The notes beneath the pieces were generated by a model, which saw only the letters and a program-made list of their open reading frames with translations, ran no database searches and was not told where the DNA came from. The position numbers and the translations under genes are program-made. Shown piece after piece: positions 34,561 through 43,375 of a stretch of DNA of 64,000 nucleotides (position 1 is the stretch's first letter; every line of letters starts with the position of its first letter). The stretch comes from Salipiger pallidus (GTDB lineage: Bacteria; Pseudomonadota; Alphaproteobacteria; Rhodobacterales; Rhodobacteraceae). The DNA lies in NCBI RefSeq assembly GCF_014643635.1, contig NZ_BMJV01000001.1:620001-684000 (forward strand), in the 5' to 3' direction.

Positions 34561-34618
34561 AAGACCACACATGGCGGCCCCGCTACAGCGATTACAAGCA
34601 AAGCGGGGCCTCGGTCTT
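34561..34618 (-). terminator. long hairpin at the end of the structural operon
   Basis: An outer stem AAGACC/GGTCTT encloses an inner stem GGCCCCGCT/AGCGGGGCC. It lies just past the stop of the last structural gene (34630) in its direction of transcription. There is no U-run, but its place and stability suggest an operon end. Confidence 0.5.
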
Positions 34619-34629
34619 CCCAAGCTATT

Positions 34630-34980
34630 TCATCCCATCGACAGATCGAACATGGCCGGGGTCAGCGCGTGTTCCGACCGCTGCGGCAAGGTCTTCGTTC
34701 CTGCCGGCACAGCGCTCTTGGCATAGGCCCGGTCGATCCACATCGCGTCCATGGCCCTGATGGCTTCGACGTGGTGCGGCTCAAGTGGCAGTCGCATCAG
34801 GCGGCAATAGGCTTCGATCTCGGGAAAGCTGATCGGGTTCGGCCCCACCGGCCCGCAGGATCGGGCGCGAGACAGATCACCGAAGGCCCGCCAGAGCGTC
34901 CCGCCACCCTCGGGCGGGACAGAGCGCCCGCCGTCGAGATGCCTTTCCAGCGCCCCAACAAGCTGGCGTTGGAGCCTCAT
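34630..34980 (-). CDS. phage protein, possible tail assembly chaperone
   Basis: 116 residues. The central block ISFPEIEAYCRLMRLPLEPH followed by HVEAIRAMDAMWI resembles small proteins found next to tail genes in siphoviruses that are often called tail assembly chaperones (pattern: Trp/Glu-Ile-Glu-Ala-X-X-Arg-Leu ... Ala-Ile-X-X-Met-Asp). The ATG overlaps the stop of the preceding gene (ATGA). It is the last gene of the structural operon; no tail-tip gene follows. Confidence 0.5.
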   Translation of the reverse strand: MRLQRQLVGALERHLDGGRSVPPEGGGTLWRAFGDLSRARSCGPVGPNPISFPEIEAYCRLMRLPLEPHHVEAIRAMDAMWIDRAYAKSAVPAGTKTLPQRSEHALTPAMFDLSMG

Positions 34981-35333
34981 GGCAGGATCTCCAAGGTTCC
35001 CGACACTTCGAAGCGGTTGGACGACAAAGCCCGGATCTCGTAGCTGCCCACGAAGCGCAGGCTCTCTTCCTTCTGGGTGTCCGGCACCACGGCAGTGAAG
35101 GACAGAGCGCCCATCCCGATCTCTTGCGCGAAGAACGCCTCGAAGGCGCTCACTTGGTTGCGGGTCAGGGGCGGTGTCACGCCGCGCACGTTCTGTACCA
35201 CTGCAGATGTGCGCCGCCGGACCTTGGCCGGGCCTTTGCTCATCTGGGTGCGGATCACAGCCCCCTGCGGGCCACTGCGGGTGAAGCCGGAGGCCTCGGT
35301 GAAAAATGGTACGTTGGTGGGCCATGCTGGCAT
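34977..35333 (-). CDS. minor tail protein, lambda gpM-like position
   Basis: 118 residues (MPAWPTNVPFFTEASGFTRS ...). The pattern GPAKVRRRTSAVV and FEAFFAQEIGMGALSFTAVVP followed by a beta-rich end matches small tail proteins that come directly after the tape measure gene in many siphoviruses. The ATG is inside the end of the tape measure gene region (1-bp gap) with AAAGGA upstream. It probably joins the tail tube to the tip; function by position. Confidence 0.6.
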   Translation of the reverse strand: MPAWPTNVPFFTEASGFTRSGPQGAVIRTQMSKGPAKVRRRTSAVVQNVRGVTPPLTRNQVSAFEAFFAQEIGMGALSFTAVVPDTQKEESLRFVGSYEIRALSSNRFEVSGTLEILP

Positions 35334-35334
35334 G

Positions 35335-37935
35335 TCAGGATCCTTTCGGGAGAGGGCGGCCGCCGTAGCGACGACGCATTGCGCCGTCCATGCTGCCACT
35401 GGAGAGTTCGTCGCGCAGAACCTTGCGGATCATGCGGATATCCATGGTGCCATTGGGCTGGCGGGTGACTTCTGCGGTTTCGCCTGGAAGCGGGGCGACA
35501 TTCACCGGGATGTTCACCACGGGCGCGGCCACCTCGATCTTGGATTGACCGGCGGACGCACCCCGGAGCGCGGCTTGCGCCTGCGGCACGTTCAGGATTG
35601 CGCCAGACTGCGAAGAGGTGAAGACCTCGGCGCGGCTGGTGCGCTCATTGGTCAGGTAAGATTTACCGGACATGACAGAGCCGCCATTCGCCCGCGCGCC
35701 CTCGATGCGCGGCATCACCGGCTCGGAAGACGCTGCGGCCATCTTGCGCAAAGACCGCGGCAACGGCGTGCCGCCCCTCTTACCCCGCCCGCCCAGCACG
35801 GCCTCGCGCAAGGCGGCCTGCGCCTGCGGCACGTTGAGGATCGCGCCAGATTGCGAAGGCACGAAGATCTCCGAATTCGCGGTGCGCTCGTTGACCAGGT
35901 AGGGCTCGCCCACCTTCACCGGCCCGCCCTCTGCCCGCTTGCCGGATAGGGCGCTGCCTATCGCTTCAAAGATGCTCCCGACCGTGCCGCCGGATTTCGC
36001 GAGGTCGAGGAACGCCGCCTCGATCTGCACCTGAATGAGCTGCTGCACGAGGCTCCACAAAGCCTGCTCGGCGGAACTCGAGCCATCGAGGACGGACATG
36101 AACAGGTCCGACATGCTTTGCGCCCCGCGCTCGGTGTTCTCGCGCACCTTGTCCATCTTGTCGGCAGCATCGTCCGCCGCCTGCCCGGCCTTAGCATAGG
36201 CCTGCGCCAGCTGGTCGATCTCGGCCCGCATCTCGGGGGTGAGTTCCTTGCCCGCTGCCTGCGCCTCGTACAGCAGTTCGGCCTTCTTGCGGGCGTAGTC
36301 CACGGCATCGCCATACTCGAACCCCGTCTCGGCCACCGCCGCCAGGGCAACGGCTTCGGCTTCAAGCCGTGCGATCTCTTCGCGGGTGCGCTCCACCTCG
36401 CGGCGGAAATCATCCACCTCGGCACGGGCACGGCCACCCCCACCACCGCCGGAAGACCCACCACCACCGCCGCCGGCCGAAGGCTCAGGCCTGCCGAAGC
36501 TGAAGTTCACCCCAGGCATCTGCGGGCGCACCGAAGACCGGGGCGCGGTCTCAGTCGGGGGCAGCTGGAAATCAACCTCCCCCTCGGGTGCCGGGGTGGT
36601 CCCAACCTCATTGCCCGGAAGGCTGTTGCGGAGCTGCGTGGCGCGGGTGGCGGTTTCAATGAGCGCCCGCGCGAGGCCGCCCAGCTGAGCGATCACATTC
36701 GAGAAGGTCGCCCCGTCAATCGCGTCGATCTGCGCCAGCGCGTCGTTGGCGCTGGTGATCGCGTCCTGCATGCCGCTGTCGAAGTCCTCAGCGCTGATCG
36801 TGCCATCCTTCAGGCCGTCATCCAGTTCGGCCATCTGGTCGCGCACGGCCCGCAAGGTGTCTGCGGCGTCCGAATAGCCCAGGGCGCTCAGGGAAATGAT
36901 GGTCTGATCCAGAGACGGGAACAAGCGCACGGCCTCGTCCCCAAGGCGGGCATACTCATCGCGGAGCATCCGGAGGGTGTCCATCTGCTCCTCGGCTTCC
37001 TCTTCGGTCGCCTTGCTCTTCCCCTCCATGGCATCGCGATAGGCCTTCTCGCCCATCATCGCGATCGCGCGTTCGGCAGATCCGAAGATGTCGTCAACGT
37101 CGATCGTCAGCGCCTCATCCAGCGCCCCGGCCAGATCCACCACGATGGTCTTGGCGAGCGTCGAGATGCGCCCCGTGATCTCCCCGAACTTGCGGTCGAG
37201 TTCCGCCGCCTTGGCAATGGTGTCCTCTTCGATCACAAGGCCCAGCTCGTGCGCCCGGTCCATCATCTGGCGGATGCCATCGTCCCCCTGCCGCAGCAGT
37301 TCAACGAAGCGCTCCCCACCCGTGCCGCCGAACACCTCGTCGGCAACGCGGATCTGCGCCGCGCGGTCGAGGTCTTCCATGCGGTCGATCAGGTCGAGGA
37401 ACAGTTCTTCCGGCTCTTCCAGCCGCCGCTTGAGGTCTTCAGCGCTATACCCGAGCCTGCGGAACGCCTCTTCCCCGGAGCCCTTGCCGGTCACGATGAA
37501 CTCGTCGGCCCGAAGCTGAAGCTCTTTCAGGCCATCGACCATCGCATCCACGTCGATGCGGCTTTGCTCGGACACGAACTTGAGTTCCTGGAACGCGGTC
37601 ACGCTCAGGCCAGCCCGGTCTGCCTGCTGCTGGATCTCGGACAAGGCGCGCACGGCCTGCGTTGCCCCGGTGGTGATCGCCCCGATACCGGCCACCACTG
37701 CCCCCGCCACGAACGCCTTGCCGAACGCCCCGATGCGGGTGCTTGTGGTCGCGAGCGCCTGGTTGATGCGGCTCGTGGACCGGAGCATGTCCGCCTCCAT
37801 CGCCGTGGTGGCGGTACGCGATCCGGTACGCAGCCGGTTGTAAGACTGCGTACCGCGTTGCTCGGCCTTGAGCATGTTCTTCTCGAAATCCCGGATGCGG
37901 GCTTCCAGCGCCACGATAAGGCGTTCTTCGTCCAT
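35335..37935 (-). CDS. phage tail tape measure protein
   Basis: 866 residues, close to lambda gpH in length (853). N-terminal coiled coil (EARIRDFEKNMLKAEQRG), a hydrophobic patch (FVAGAVVAGIGAITTGATQAV), long helical stretches, a Gly/Ser linker near residue 500, and a C-terminal part in which a ~42-residue module (GGPVKVGEPYLVNERT ... ILNVPQAQAALR) occurs twice, at about 670-711 and 751-792. It sets tail length during assembly and is ejected with DNA. Start ATG at 37935 with GGAGG upstream, 11 bp after the large terminase stop. Confidence 0.88.
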   Translation of the reverse strand: MDEERLIVALEARIRDFEKNMLKAEQRGTQSYNRLRTGSRTATTAMEADMLRSTSRINQALATTSTRIGAFGKAFVAGAVVAGIGAITTGATQAVRALSEIQQQADRAGLSVTAFQELKFVSEQSRIDVDAMVDGLKELQLRADEFIVTGKGSGEEAFRRLGYSAEDLKRRLEEPEELFLDLIDRMEDLDRAAQIRVADEVFGGTGGERFVELLRQGDDGIRQMMDRAHELGLVIEEDTIAKAAELDRKFGEITGRISTLAKTIVVDLAGALDEALTIDVDDIFGSAERAIAMMGEKAYRDAMEGKSKATEEEAEEQMDTLRMLRDEYARLGDEAVRLFPSLDQTIISLSALGYSDAADTLRAVRDQMAELDDGLKDGTISAEDFDSGMQDAITSANDALAQIDAIDGATFSNVIAQLGGLARALIETATRATQLRNSLPGNEVGTTPAPEGEVDFQLPPTETAPRSSVRPQMPGVNFSFGRPEPSAGGGGGGSSGGGGGGRARAEVDDFRREVERTREEIARLEAEAVALAAVAETGFEYGDAVDYARKKAELLYEAQAAGKELTPEMRAEIDQLAQAYAKAGQAADDAADKMDKVRENTERGAQSMSDLFMSVLDGSSSAEQALWSLVQQLIQVQIEAAFLDLAKSGGTVGSIFEAIGSALSGKRAEGGPVKVGEPYLVNERTANSEIFVPSQSGAILNVPQAQAALREAVLGGRGKRGGTPLPRSLRKMAAASSEPVMPRIEGARANGGSVMSGKSYLTNERTSRAEVFTSSQSGAILNVPQAQAALRGASAGQSKIEVAAPVVNIPVNVAPLPGETAEVTRQPNGTMDIRMIRKVLRDELSSGSMDGAMRRRYGGRPLPKGS

Positions 37936-37946
37936 CCTGCGGCCTC

Positions 37947-39545
37947 CTATGCCGTCCACATGTCATCGGTGAACCAGTCCGCCGATGTGGTCATTGCGCC
38001 CTCGTCTGCGGCGCAGCGAGCCACGGCCATGGCAGACGCAACCGCGCCGTCGATCTTGTCCTTGCTCTTGCCCTTGTGGAATGAGCGGTTCCCGGAGCTG
38101 TCGGTCTTCACCTCGATGTTGGCGAAGTTCCAGCGCAGCACCGGGTGGCCGCCGTGCCGGAACCGTCGCCCGATAATTGCGCGCTCCAGCTCCTTTACCG
38201 CCGGGGCCATCGTCACCCAGCCCTGCCGGAACTCCACCGCCGGGAAACCATCCTCCAGCAGGTCGTTCAGCATGTTCCGGGCAAGGTGTGGGTCGAAGGC
38301 GATTTCCTGCACGTTGAAGCGGGCGCAAAGCTCGCGCACCCCGTCCTCCACTGCCCGGAAGTCCACCACGTTGCCCTCGGTCGCGGTAATCAGCCCGTCA
38401 TCGGCCCATGTGGTATAGGGCACCCCGCTCAGGTCTTCCCGCGCCCGCAGGTTGTCGGATGGGCAGAAGAAGAACGGCACCACCTGGAAGCCGTCCTCCC
38501 CGTCACGCCAGCACGCCACAATGACGGTCAGGTCCGAGTTCGAAGACAGGTCCACCCCGAGCCAGCACGGCGCTTGGCGGGCTTCGAGGTCTTCCAGATC
38601 GACCGGCCCCGCGCCATCGTCATAGATGTGCATGTCCACGAAGGGATCGGTGGCGTGGTCCAGCCATATGTTGAGGTTCAGCTGGCGGAACGCTTCCCGG
38701 TCCCCGATGCGGCGCGAGCCTTCCCGCGCAAGCTGGCGCAAACCCTCAATATCCGGGTAGCCGTGGCGCAGGCCGGGGTTTACCCGGAACCAGACCTCCT
38801 CATTCTGCCAGTCGCAATCCCGGTCGGCCTCGAAGAGCACCGGAAGGATGGACGGGTCATCCACTTCCCCCCGCGCCACCTTGCGGGCATCGTCCACGAT
38901 ATCCCAGGCGATGTTTTCCTGCCCGCGCCCGGCGGTGGTCGCCACCACCAGCAATGAGCCGCGTGTCTTCACCAACCCGGAGCGCAGCACGTCCCAAAGC
39001 TCGCGCTTCTTCCAGGCATGAAGTTCGTCTGCCAGGACAAAGACCGGCGTGCGCCCGTGCTGGGTTCCGGCATCGGCGCTGATCGCCTCGCAAAAGCTGC
39101 GGAGCCTAGGATAGGTGATGCGGTTGCGGTAGTCGAGAAACCGGACGTGCGGCGCGATCTTGGGATGCGCCCCCATCAGCCCCCGCAGTTCCTCATAAGC
39201 GATGCGCGCCTGCTTGCGATCCGAGGCCGATGTGATGACCTCCCCGCCCGGCACCGCTTCCGGCCCGATGGTGTGAAGCGCTTCCAGAGCGGCGGACAGC
39301 GAGGTCTTGCGATTCCCGCGCGGCACGAGGATTACCACCGTCTTCACGATGCGGCTGCCGTCCTCATGGCGTGGCCCGTAGATGCGGCGCACAATGCGTT
39401 CCTGCCAAGGGTCGAGCTGGAAGGCCTTCCCGGACTTCGGGTGGCGCAGCATCCGGAGGAACTTGACCGCCCGTTCGCCAAACCCTTGAGGGTCCGGGAT
39501 CTCGGAGCCATCGTATATCCAGTCAGGATAGGTTGAGCGGGTCAT
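37947..39545 (-). CDS. phage terminase large subunit
   Basis: A 532-residue packaging ATPase/nuclease. The ATPase domain shows the Walker-A-like VPRGNRKTS (about residue 74) and Walker B VFVLADELHAW, with coupling motif LLVVATTAGRGQ. The C-terminal RNase-H-type nuclease has WLGVDLSSNSDLTVI (first Asp pair) and DGAVASAMAVARC near the end. It cuts concatemers and drives DNA into the prohead. I choose the ATG at 39545 with GGAGG at proper spacing. It overlaps the end of the small subunit gene. Confidence 0.92.
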   Translation of the reverse strand: MTRSTYPDWIYDGSEIPDPQGFGERAVKFLRMLRHPKSGKAFQLDPWQERIVRRIYGPRHEDGSRIVKTVVILVPRGNRKTSLSAALEALHTIGPEAVPGGEVITSASDRKQARIAYEELRGLMGAHPKIAPHVRFLDYRNRITYPRLRSFCEAISADAGTQHGRTPVFVLADELHAWKKRELWDVLRSGLVKTRGSLLVVATTAGRGQENIAWDIVDDARKVARGEVDDPSILPVLFEADRDCDWQNEEVWFRVNPGLRHGYPDIEGLRQLAREGSRRIGDREAFRQLNLNIWLDHATDPFVDMHIYDDGAGPVDLEDLEARQAPCWLGVDLSSNSDLTVIVACWRDGEDGFQVVPFFFCPSDNLRAREDLSGVPYTTWADDGLITATEGNVVDFRAVEDGVRELCARFNVQEIAFDPHLARNMLNDLLEDGFPAVEFRQGWVTMAPAVKELERAIIGRRFRHGGHPVLRWNFANIEVKTDSSGNRSFHKGKSKDKIDGAVASAMAVARCAADEGAMTTSADWFTDDMWTA

Positions 39546-39927
39546 CACCATCCTCCGGGTCATCATTGCGGATTGCGGGCCGTGACCGAGAAACCGGGGT
39601 CAGCCCCAGCTCAGCGGCCAGCAGGCGGGCGCGGGTCATGGCGTCGGACTGGATGCCCACCGCCGGATTGCGCTTCATGCCGCCCTCAAGGTCGGTGAGG
39701 ATGTGCCCGTGTTCCTGGAGATGCGCTTCCATGTCGCGCACGGTGCCGATGGCGATGCAGTAGTTCTCCAGCTGCCCGAGGTCCGCATCGGTCAGGATGC
39801 GGCGTTCGGTCAGGATCGGCATGACCCGCTCCCATTCAGCCCGTGCATGCCCGGAAAGCCAGACGGGCGCGGCCAGATCGCTCAGCGCGTCGGGATCGGC
39901 CTGCATCTGCGGTTTCGTACCCCTCAT
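39523..39927 (-). CDS. phage terminase small subunit, P27 family
   Basis: 134 residues with the P27-type core: DLAAPVWLSGHARAEWERVM, TDADLGQLENYCIAIGTVRD and ARLLAAELGLTPVSRSR. It recognises the packaging start site and hands DNA to the large subunit. It overlaps its neighbours on both sides (ATGA with the upstream head-closure gene; 23 bp into the large subunit). The terminase pair lies after the connector genes, not at the head of the operon. Confidence 0.85.
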   Translation of the reverse strand: MRGTKPQMQADPDALSDLAAPVWLSGHARAEWERVMPILTERRILTDADLGQLENYCIAIGTVRDMEAHLQEHGHILTDLEGGMKRNPAVGIQSDAMTRARLLAAELGLTPVSRSRPAIRNDDPEDGDDPLNLS

Positions 39928-40241
39928 GGCGACACCGCCTTGCAGCGCAGTTCCAGCCCCCGGCGGCGTCCGATGCTGGTGATTTCCTCGATATCGTAGG
40001 CCTCGCCATCGAAGCTCACCCGGTGCTTGGTGGTCACGCCCGCAAGGTAGCGGGTCCGGAAAGCCAGCGCCGTGACCTGCGTATCCCCGGCCCCGCGCAG
40101 GAACTCTTCCGTGCTTTGCTCCACCAGTTCGGCCCGCAGCGTGAAGAGCTTTTCCCAGCTATCCACGGGCGTGCCCGCGTCGTTGATCGTGGTCGTGGCC
40201 TGCTGCACCTCGATCACATGCACCATGCGCCCCGCTCTCAT
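39924..40241 (-). CDS. phage head closure / head-tail adaptor protein
   Basis: 105 residues. MVHVIEVQQATTTINDAGTP and DSWEKLFTLRAELVE followed by FRTRYLAGVTTKHRVSFDGE match the SPP1 gp16/HK97-type head closure family that seals the portal after packaging. The ATG at 40241 overlaps the preceding stop (ATGA). Confidence 0.78.
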   Translation of the reverse strand: MRAGRMVHVIEVQQATTTINDAGTPVDSWEKLFTLRAELVEQSTEEFLRGAGDTQVTALAFRTRYLAGVTTKHRVSFDGEAYDIEEITSIGRRRGLELRCKAVSP

Positions 40242-40654
40242 GCCGTCACCTCTTCGGCCAGCACGTCGATGACCATGATGCCGTGCGAGGTTTCCCCATC
40301 GGGATCGGAAAGCGCCCGCGTGCTGCTGATGCGCCAGTCCACGCAATGATACCCGGCCCCGAGGTCGAGGCGTTCGGCCCGGATTGCCGCCCGGATCGCG
40401 GACATGATGCGCTTGACGCCTTCGCGCGAGGGCTCGGTTTTCCAGACATGGATCGTGTGGAAGATCCTTTCGCGGGTCCGCGCGATGCTGGTGCCTTCGT
40501 CCACCACCTGGGCATCACCGATCACGATGGACGGGCGCGGCGCAGGCGTGGCGTTGCGGTCGAGGATGGCGGTGGTCGGCACAAGGTCGGTCACGGCAGC
40601 GGTTGCCACGAGGCGCGAACGGATGGCGATCTGCACGGCAAGGTCTGCGGACAT
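40238..40654 (-). CDS. DUF3168-family phage tail completion protein
   Basis: 138 residues (MSADLAVQIAIRSRLVATAA ...), with PRPSIVIGDAQVVDEGTS and HTIHVWKTEPSREGVKRIMS, the pattern of DUF3168 tail terminator-like proteins that cap the tail tube for joining to the head. It shares one base with the gp10-like gene upstream (TGATG type). Confidence 0.8.
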   Translation of the reverse strand: MSADLAVQIAIRSRLVATAAVTDLVPTTAILDRNATPAPRPSIVIGDAQVVDEGTSIARTRERIFHTIHVWKTEPSREGVKRIMSAIRAAIRAERLDLGAGYHCVDWRISSTRALSDPDGETSHGIMVIDVLAEEVTA

Positions 40655-41064
40655 CAGCGGGCCTCCCGGATAGCTTTGGCGATCTGGCGCTTGATGCGGT
40701 TCTCGGCCTTCTTGCGAGCGAGGCGGAAGCCCGGCCAGAAGAACGGCTGCGCGGCGTGGTGCCGGGTGCCGTATTCCTGAAGGTGCGGATAGCGCACGTC
40801 GCTGTTGCCCGCCGTGATCGCTACCTGGTTCTCGGGCACGACATGCGAGCCGCCGGGCTGCGAATAGGGCGGCGTCATCTGCCCCGCCGGGGTGACAGCA
40901 ATGGACCCCTTGAGGTCGCCATCTTCCTCGGGCGCGAGCGCTTCCATGGCATCGGCCACCTCGTACCCGCCCTGTAGCAGCGCAGGCGAGGCGGAATCCT
41001 TGCCCGCCTTCACCATCGCCCGCATCCGGCTGCGGAAGCTCTTGAGGCCGCCATCATCCGCCAT
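40654..41064 (-). CDS. HK97 gp10-like head-tail joining protein
   Basis: 136 residues. The basic N-terminus (SFRSRMRAMVKAGKDSA), APEEDGDLKGSIAV and the C-terminal RYPHLQEYGTRHHAAQPFFW (typical 'yxxfvEfGT ... P(F/A)m(R/W)p' ending) identify the HK97-gp10 family. It takes part in head-tail joining. Confidence 0.85.
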   Translation of the reverse strand: MADDGGLKSFRSRMRAMVKAGKDSASPALLQGGYEVADAMEALAPEEDGDLKGSIAVTPAGQMTPPYSQPGGSHVVPENQVAITAGNSDVRYPHLQEYGTRHHAAQPFFWPGFRLARKKAENRIKRQIAKAIREAR

Positions 41065-41375
41065 CAGAACGTGAACTCCCGGTATTCGGTGACGATCTCG
41101 CGCACCCCGAAGGGAAGCTCGCGCACCGCCTCGGCACCGGCCTCGCGGTTGTCGTACCAGTGGGCTGCAAGCTGAAGCACAGCCTCCACCAGTGCCGGCG
41201 GCACCTCGTCTTGCCCCTCGCCCCCGAAGGTGGCCTCGATGCGGAACCCCAGCAGCCGCTCAACATGGTTCTGCGCGGCGTCGAGCTTCCGTTGCAAAAG
41301 GCCATCGTCCGCGTCCCCGATGTCGTCGGTGAACGCGAGCTGATCCTTCAGATTGTCGAGGGTCGCGACGGCCAT
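41064..41375 (-). CDS. phage head-tail connector protein, gp6-like
   Basis: 103 residues, helical: LDNLKDQLAFTDDIGDADDG and LQRKLDAAQNHVERLLGF followed by PPALVEAVLQLAAHWYDNRE are the hallmark of the gp6/gp15-type connector that binds below the portal. It shares a base with the next gene. Confidence 0.87.
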   Translation of the reverse strand: MAVATLDNLKDQLAFTDDIGDADDGLLQRKLDAAQNHVERLLGFRIEATFGGEGQDEVPPALVEAVLQLAAHWYDNREAGAEAVRELPFGVREIVTEYREFTF

Positions 41376-41378
41376 ACG

Positions 41379-41858
41379 TTAGGCCCCGGCGGCGTCAACG
41401 CGGACCACGTTGGAATTCACCCAGAGGCTGGCATTCAGCTTCATCACGTTGTTGGCCGTGTCGAACTGTTCCGAAGCACCGCCCACCATGGCAGCGAACA
41501 GGCGCTCAGACGGGGTGCCGCCGCTCGGGGCGTCATCGAAGACCAGCCGGAAAGCAAAGTCATCATCAGCCTTCTCAGCCGCGTGCAGAGCCACTTGGCC
41601 GGGGTCCGCATAGTCGATGCCGCAGACCACTTCCATGGTGCCTGCGCTGCGCTGGCCTTTAAGCCGCTTGGTGCGTCCCACGCCGATATCGTCGAAGGGG
41701 AGTTCCTGCGCGGTGTCACCGATGGACCCGAGGGATTCAGGCTGCTTGATCTCCACCCAGGTTTCCCCGGTGAAATCGGCCTCGGTCAGGTCGTCGCCGG
41801 TCAGGGTGATGGCGCTGCCGATGTAGAGCTTGGCACCCGCCGTTGCGTAGAGTGTCAT
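41379..41858 (-). CDS. phage tail tube (major tail) protein
   Basis: 159 residues, beta-rich: WVEIKQPESLGSIGDTAQEL, RTKRLKGQRSAGTMEVVCGI and DFAFRLVFDDAPSGG follow the plan of gpV/TP901-1-type tube proteins. It would form the hexameric rings stacked along the tape measure. It lies between the HNH gene and the gp6-like connector, earlier than usual. Confidence 0.75.
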   Translation of the reverse strand: MTLYATAGAKLYIGSAITLTGDDLTEADFTGETWVEIKQPESLGSIGDTAQELPFDDIGVGRTKRLKGQRSAGTMEVVCGIDYADPGQVALHAAEKADDDFAFRLVFDDAPSGGTPSERLFAAMVGGASEQFDTANNVMKLNASLWVNSNVVRVDAAGA

Positions 41859-41861
41859 GTG

Positions 41862-42227
41862 TCAGTTCCTCTTGTAGATGCGCCGCTCCAGACGTTGCTT
41901 GGCGCTGTTGTGGTGATGGGCGCAGAGGCCCTGCCAGTTCTTCGGGTCATCCCGCAGGGCAGGATCGCCCCGGTGCGGGATGATGTGATCGACGTGCCGG
42001 GCCTGCTCCGTGCAGCCGGGCCAGCTGCACACACGGTGTTCCCGCATTGCGAGGAAGGCCTTGGCCGTACGCTCCCATGTGCCGCCATAGCCGCGCTGAC
42101 TGCTGTTGCCGCGCTTGGCATCGTGGCGCTTGTCGCGCTCTGCCTTGCGCTTGACCTCGCACGGGCAGCGGGCACCGGGGGCAACCCGGCGTCCGCAACC
42201 GCAAAGGCGAGGCCCACGCGACGGCAT
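41862..42227 (-). CDS. HNH endonuclease
   Basis: 121 residues. A Cys-rich N-terminus (LCGCGRRVAPGARCPC) precedes the HNH fold CSWPGCTEQARHVDHIIPHR ... LCAHHHNSAK with paired Cys and the His-Asp-His catalytic pattern. HNH proteins of cos-type phages help the terminase cut DNA during packaging. Here it sits between capsid and tail tube genes rather than next to terS. The ATG at 42227 overlaps the capsid stop (ATGA). Confidence 0.88.
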   Translation of the reverse strand: MPSRGPRLCGCGRRVAPGARCPCEVKRKAERDKRHDAKRGNSSQRGYGGTWERTAKAFLAMREHRVCSWPGCTEQARHVDHIIPHRGDPALRDDPKNWQGLCAHHHNSAKQRLERRIYKRN

Positions 42228-43375
42228 CAACTCGCGGCCATCTCGAGCTTGCGGAAGGCCTCGGAGCGCACCACACCGGCGCCGACGCGGCGGCGGGCGT
42301 GGTAGCGGATCAGGCCGTTGGTGCGCACGGTGTACGGGTCCGTCAGGATCGACAGCGCGAGGCGGTCATAGATCCGGTAGCCGCGCTTGAAGTCGCCGAA
42401 GATGATCGGCTCGGCCCCGGCGGCGATGTCCGGCATATCGACGGCTTCGACCACGGGGCGGCCAAGGATCGTCTCGGGCTGACCTGCCTGATAGGAGGGC
42501 TGCCAAAGGTAGCGGCCATCACCATCCTTGAGGGTGCGGATGATGCCAAGCGTGGTGCCGTTCATCACCCAGCTACCGGAGTTCCGGTAGGTCGCGGGCA
42601 GCGAATAGACCATGGCAATCAGCTCGTCCGGGTTCAGCGTGGCGGCAGCGGCCTCGAACGAGCCGATGTCCGCATCCTGCATGATGCCCGAAGGCTCGAG
42701 AACGCCGTCGCCTTCCACGAAGGCCAGCGCCTCTTTCTGGCCGAAGTCCTCTGCCAGCGCCATGTTCACTTCGCTCAGCACGTTGGCGCTGTCCTCGGCA
42801 AGCTGGAGCGAGATATCGACGTAGGTGGCGATTTCCTTGATCGCGATCTTCGCCTGCCCGAATGCGGGCTCGCTGCCGGTGCGGGTCTGGGTCTCATCCA
42901 CCCAGACCGCGTTGGTCACGCCGGTACGCTTGGGAAGGATCACGCCGGCCGATGTGGTCGAGCGCACCTCGGCCAGTTGGCGCAGCGGCGAGAACTCCAC
43001 CAGATTGCGGATGAAATCCGACTGCATGTCCTCGGGCGCGAGGATGTGGACGGTGGTGTCGTCGGTCGTGGTCAGCGCCTTCCGGTCGAACTCGCGGCCT
43101 TGCAGGTAGGAAATGAAGGCCTTGGTTTCGACACCCGGATCTTTGTCATCACCGGCATCGCCCGGCGCGCGGTTCATCCGGGCCTCGAGCTTGTCCAGGC
43201 GGGAGATGTAGGGGGCCGGATCAGACTTCTTCTCGATATCGGCCAGCCGCTCTTCGACGGTCTTGGTCAGATCGCCGATGGCCTTGGTGACGATGTCCGC
43301 CGGGTCATCTTCGCCGCCGTCTTTCAGGGTGATGGCCGCGCTGCCAAGCAGTTCGGTCTTGCTCATGGGTCGCAT
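42227..43375 (-). CDS. HK97-family major capsid protein
   Basis: 382 residues. The N-terminal ~110 residues are charged and helical (DLTKTVEERLADIEKKSDP), the expected delta scaffold domain removed by the protease. The HK97 fold follows: FIRNLVEFSPLRQLAEVRST, VILPKRTG, ALAFVEGDGVLEPSGIM, and the C-terminal GRPVVEAVDMPDIAAGAEPI with FGDFKRGYRI. The ATG at 43375 has AAAGGA upstream and overlaps the protease stop. Confidence 0.93.
   Translation of the reverse strand: MRPMSKTELLGSAAITLKDGGEDDPADIVTKAIGDLTKTVEERLADIEKKSDPAPYISRLDKLEARMNRAPGDAGDDKDPGVETKAFISYLQGREFDRKALTTTDDTTVHILAPEDMQSDFIRNLVEFSPLRQLAEVRSTTSAGVILPKRTGVTNAVWVDETQTRTGSEPAFGQAKIAIKEIATYVDISLQLAEDSANVLSEVNMALAEDFGQKEALAFVEGDGVLEPSGIMQDADIGSFEAAAATLNPDELIAMVYSLPATYRNSGSWVMNGTTLGIIRTLKDGDGRYLWQPSYQAGQPETILGRPVVEAVDMPDIAAGAEPIIFGDFKRGYRIYDRLALSILTDPYTVRTNGLIRYHARRRVGAGVVRSEAFRKLEMAAS

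Noticed and set aside
36118-38418. 766-codon plus-strand frame over tape measure and terminase
   Set aside because: Antisense shadow of two clear phage genes; length is due to composition.
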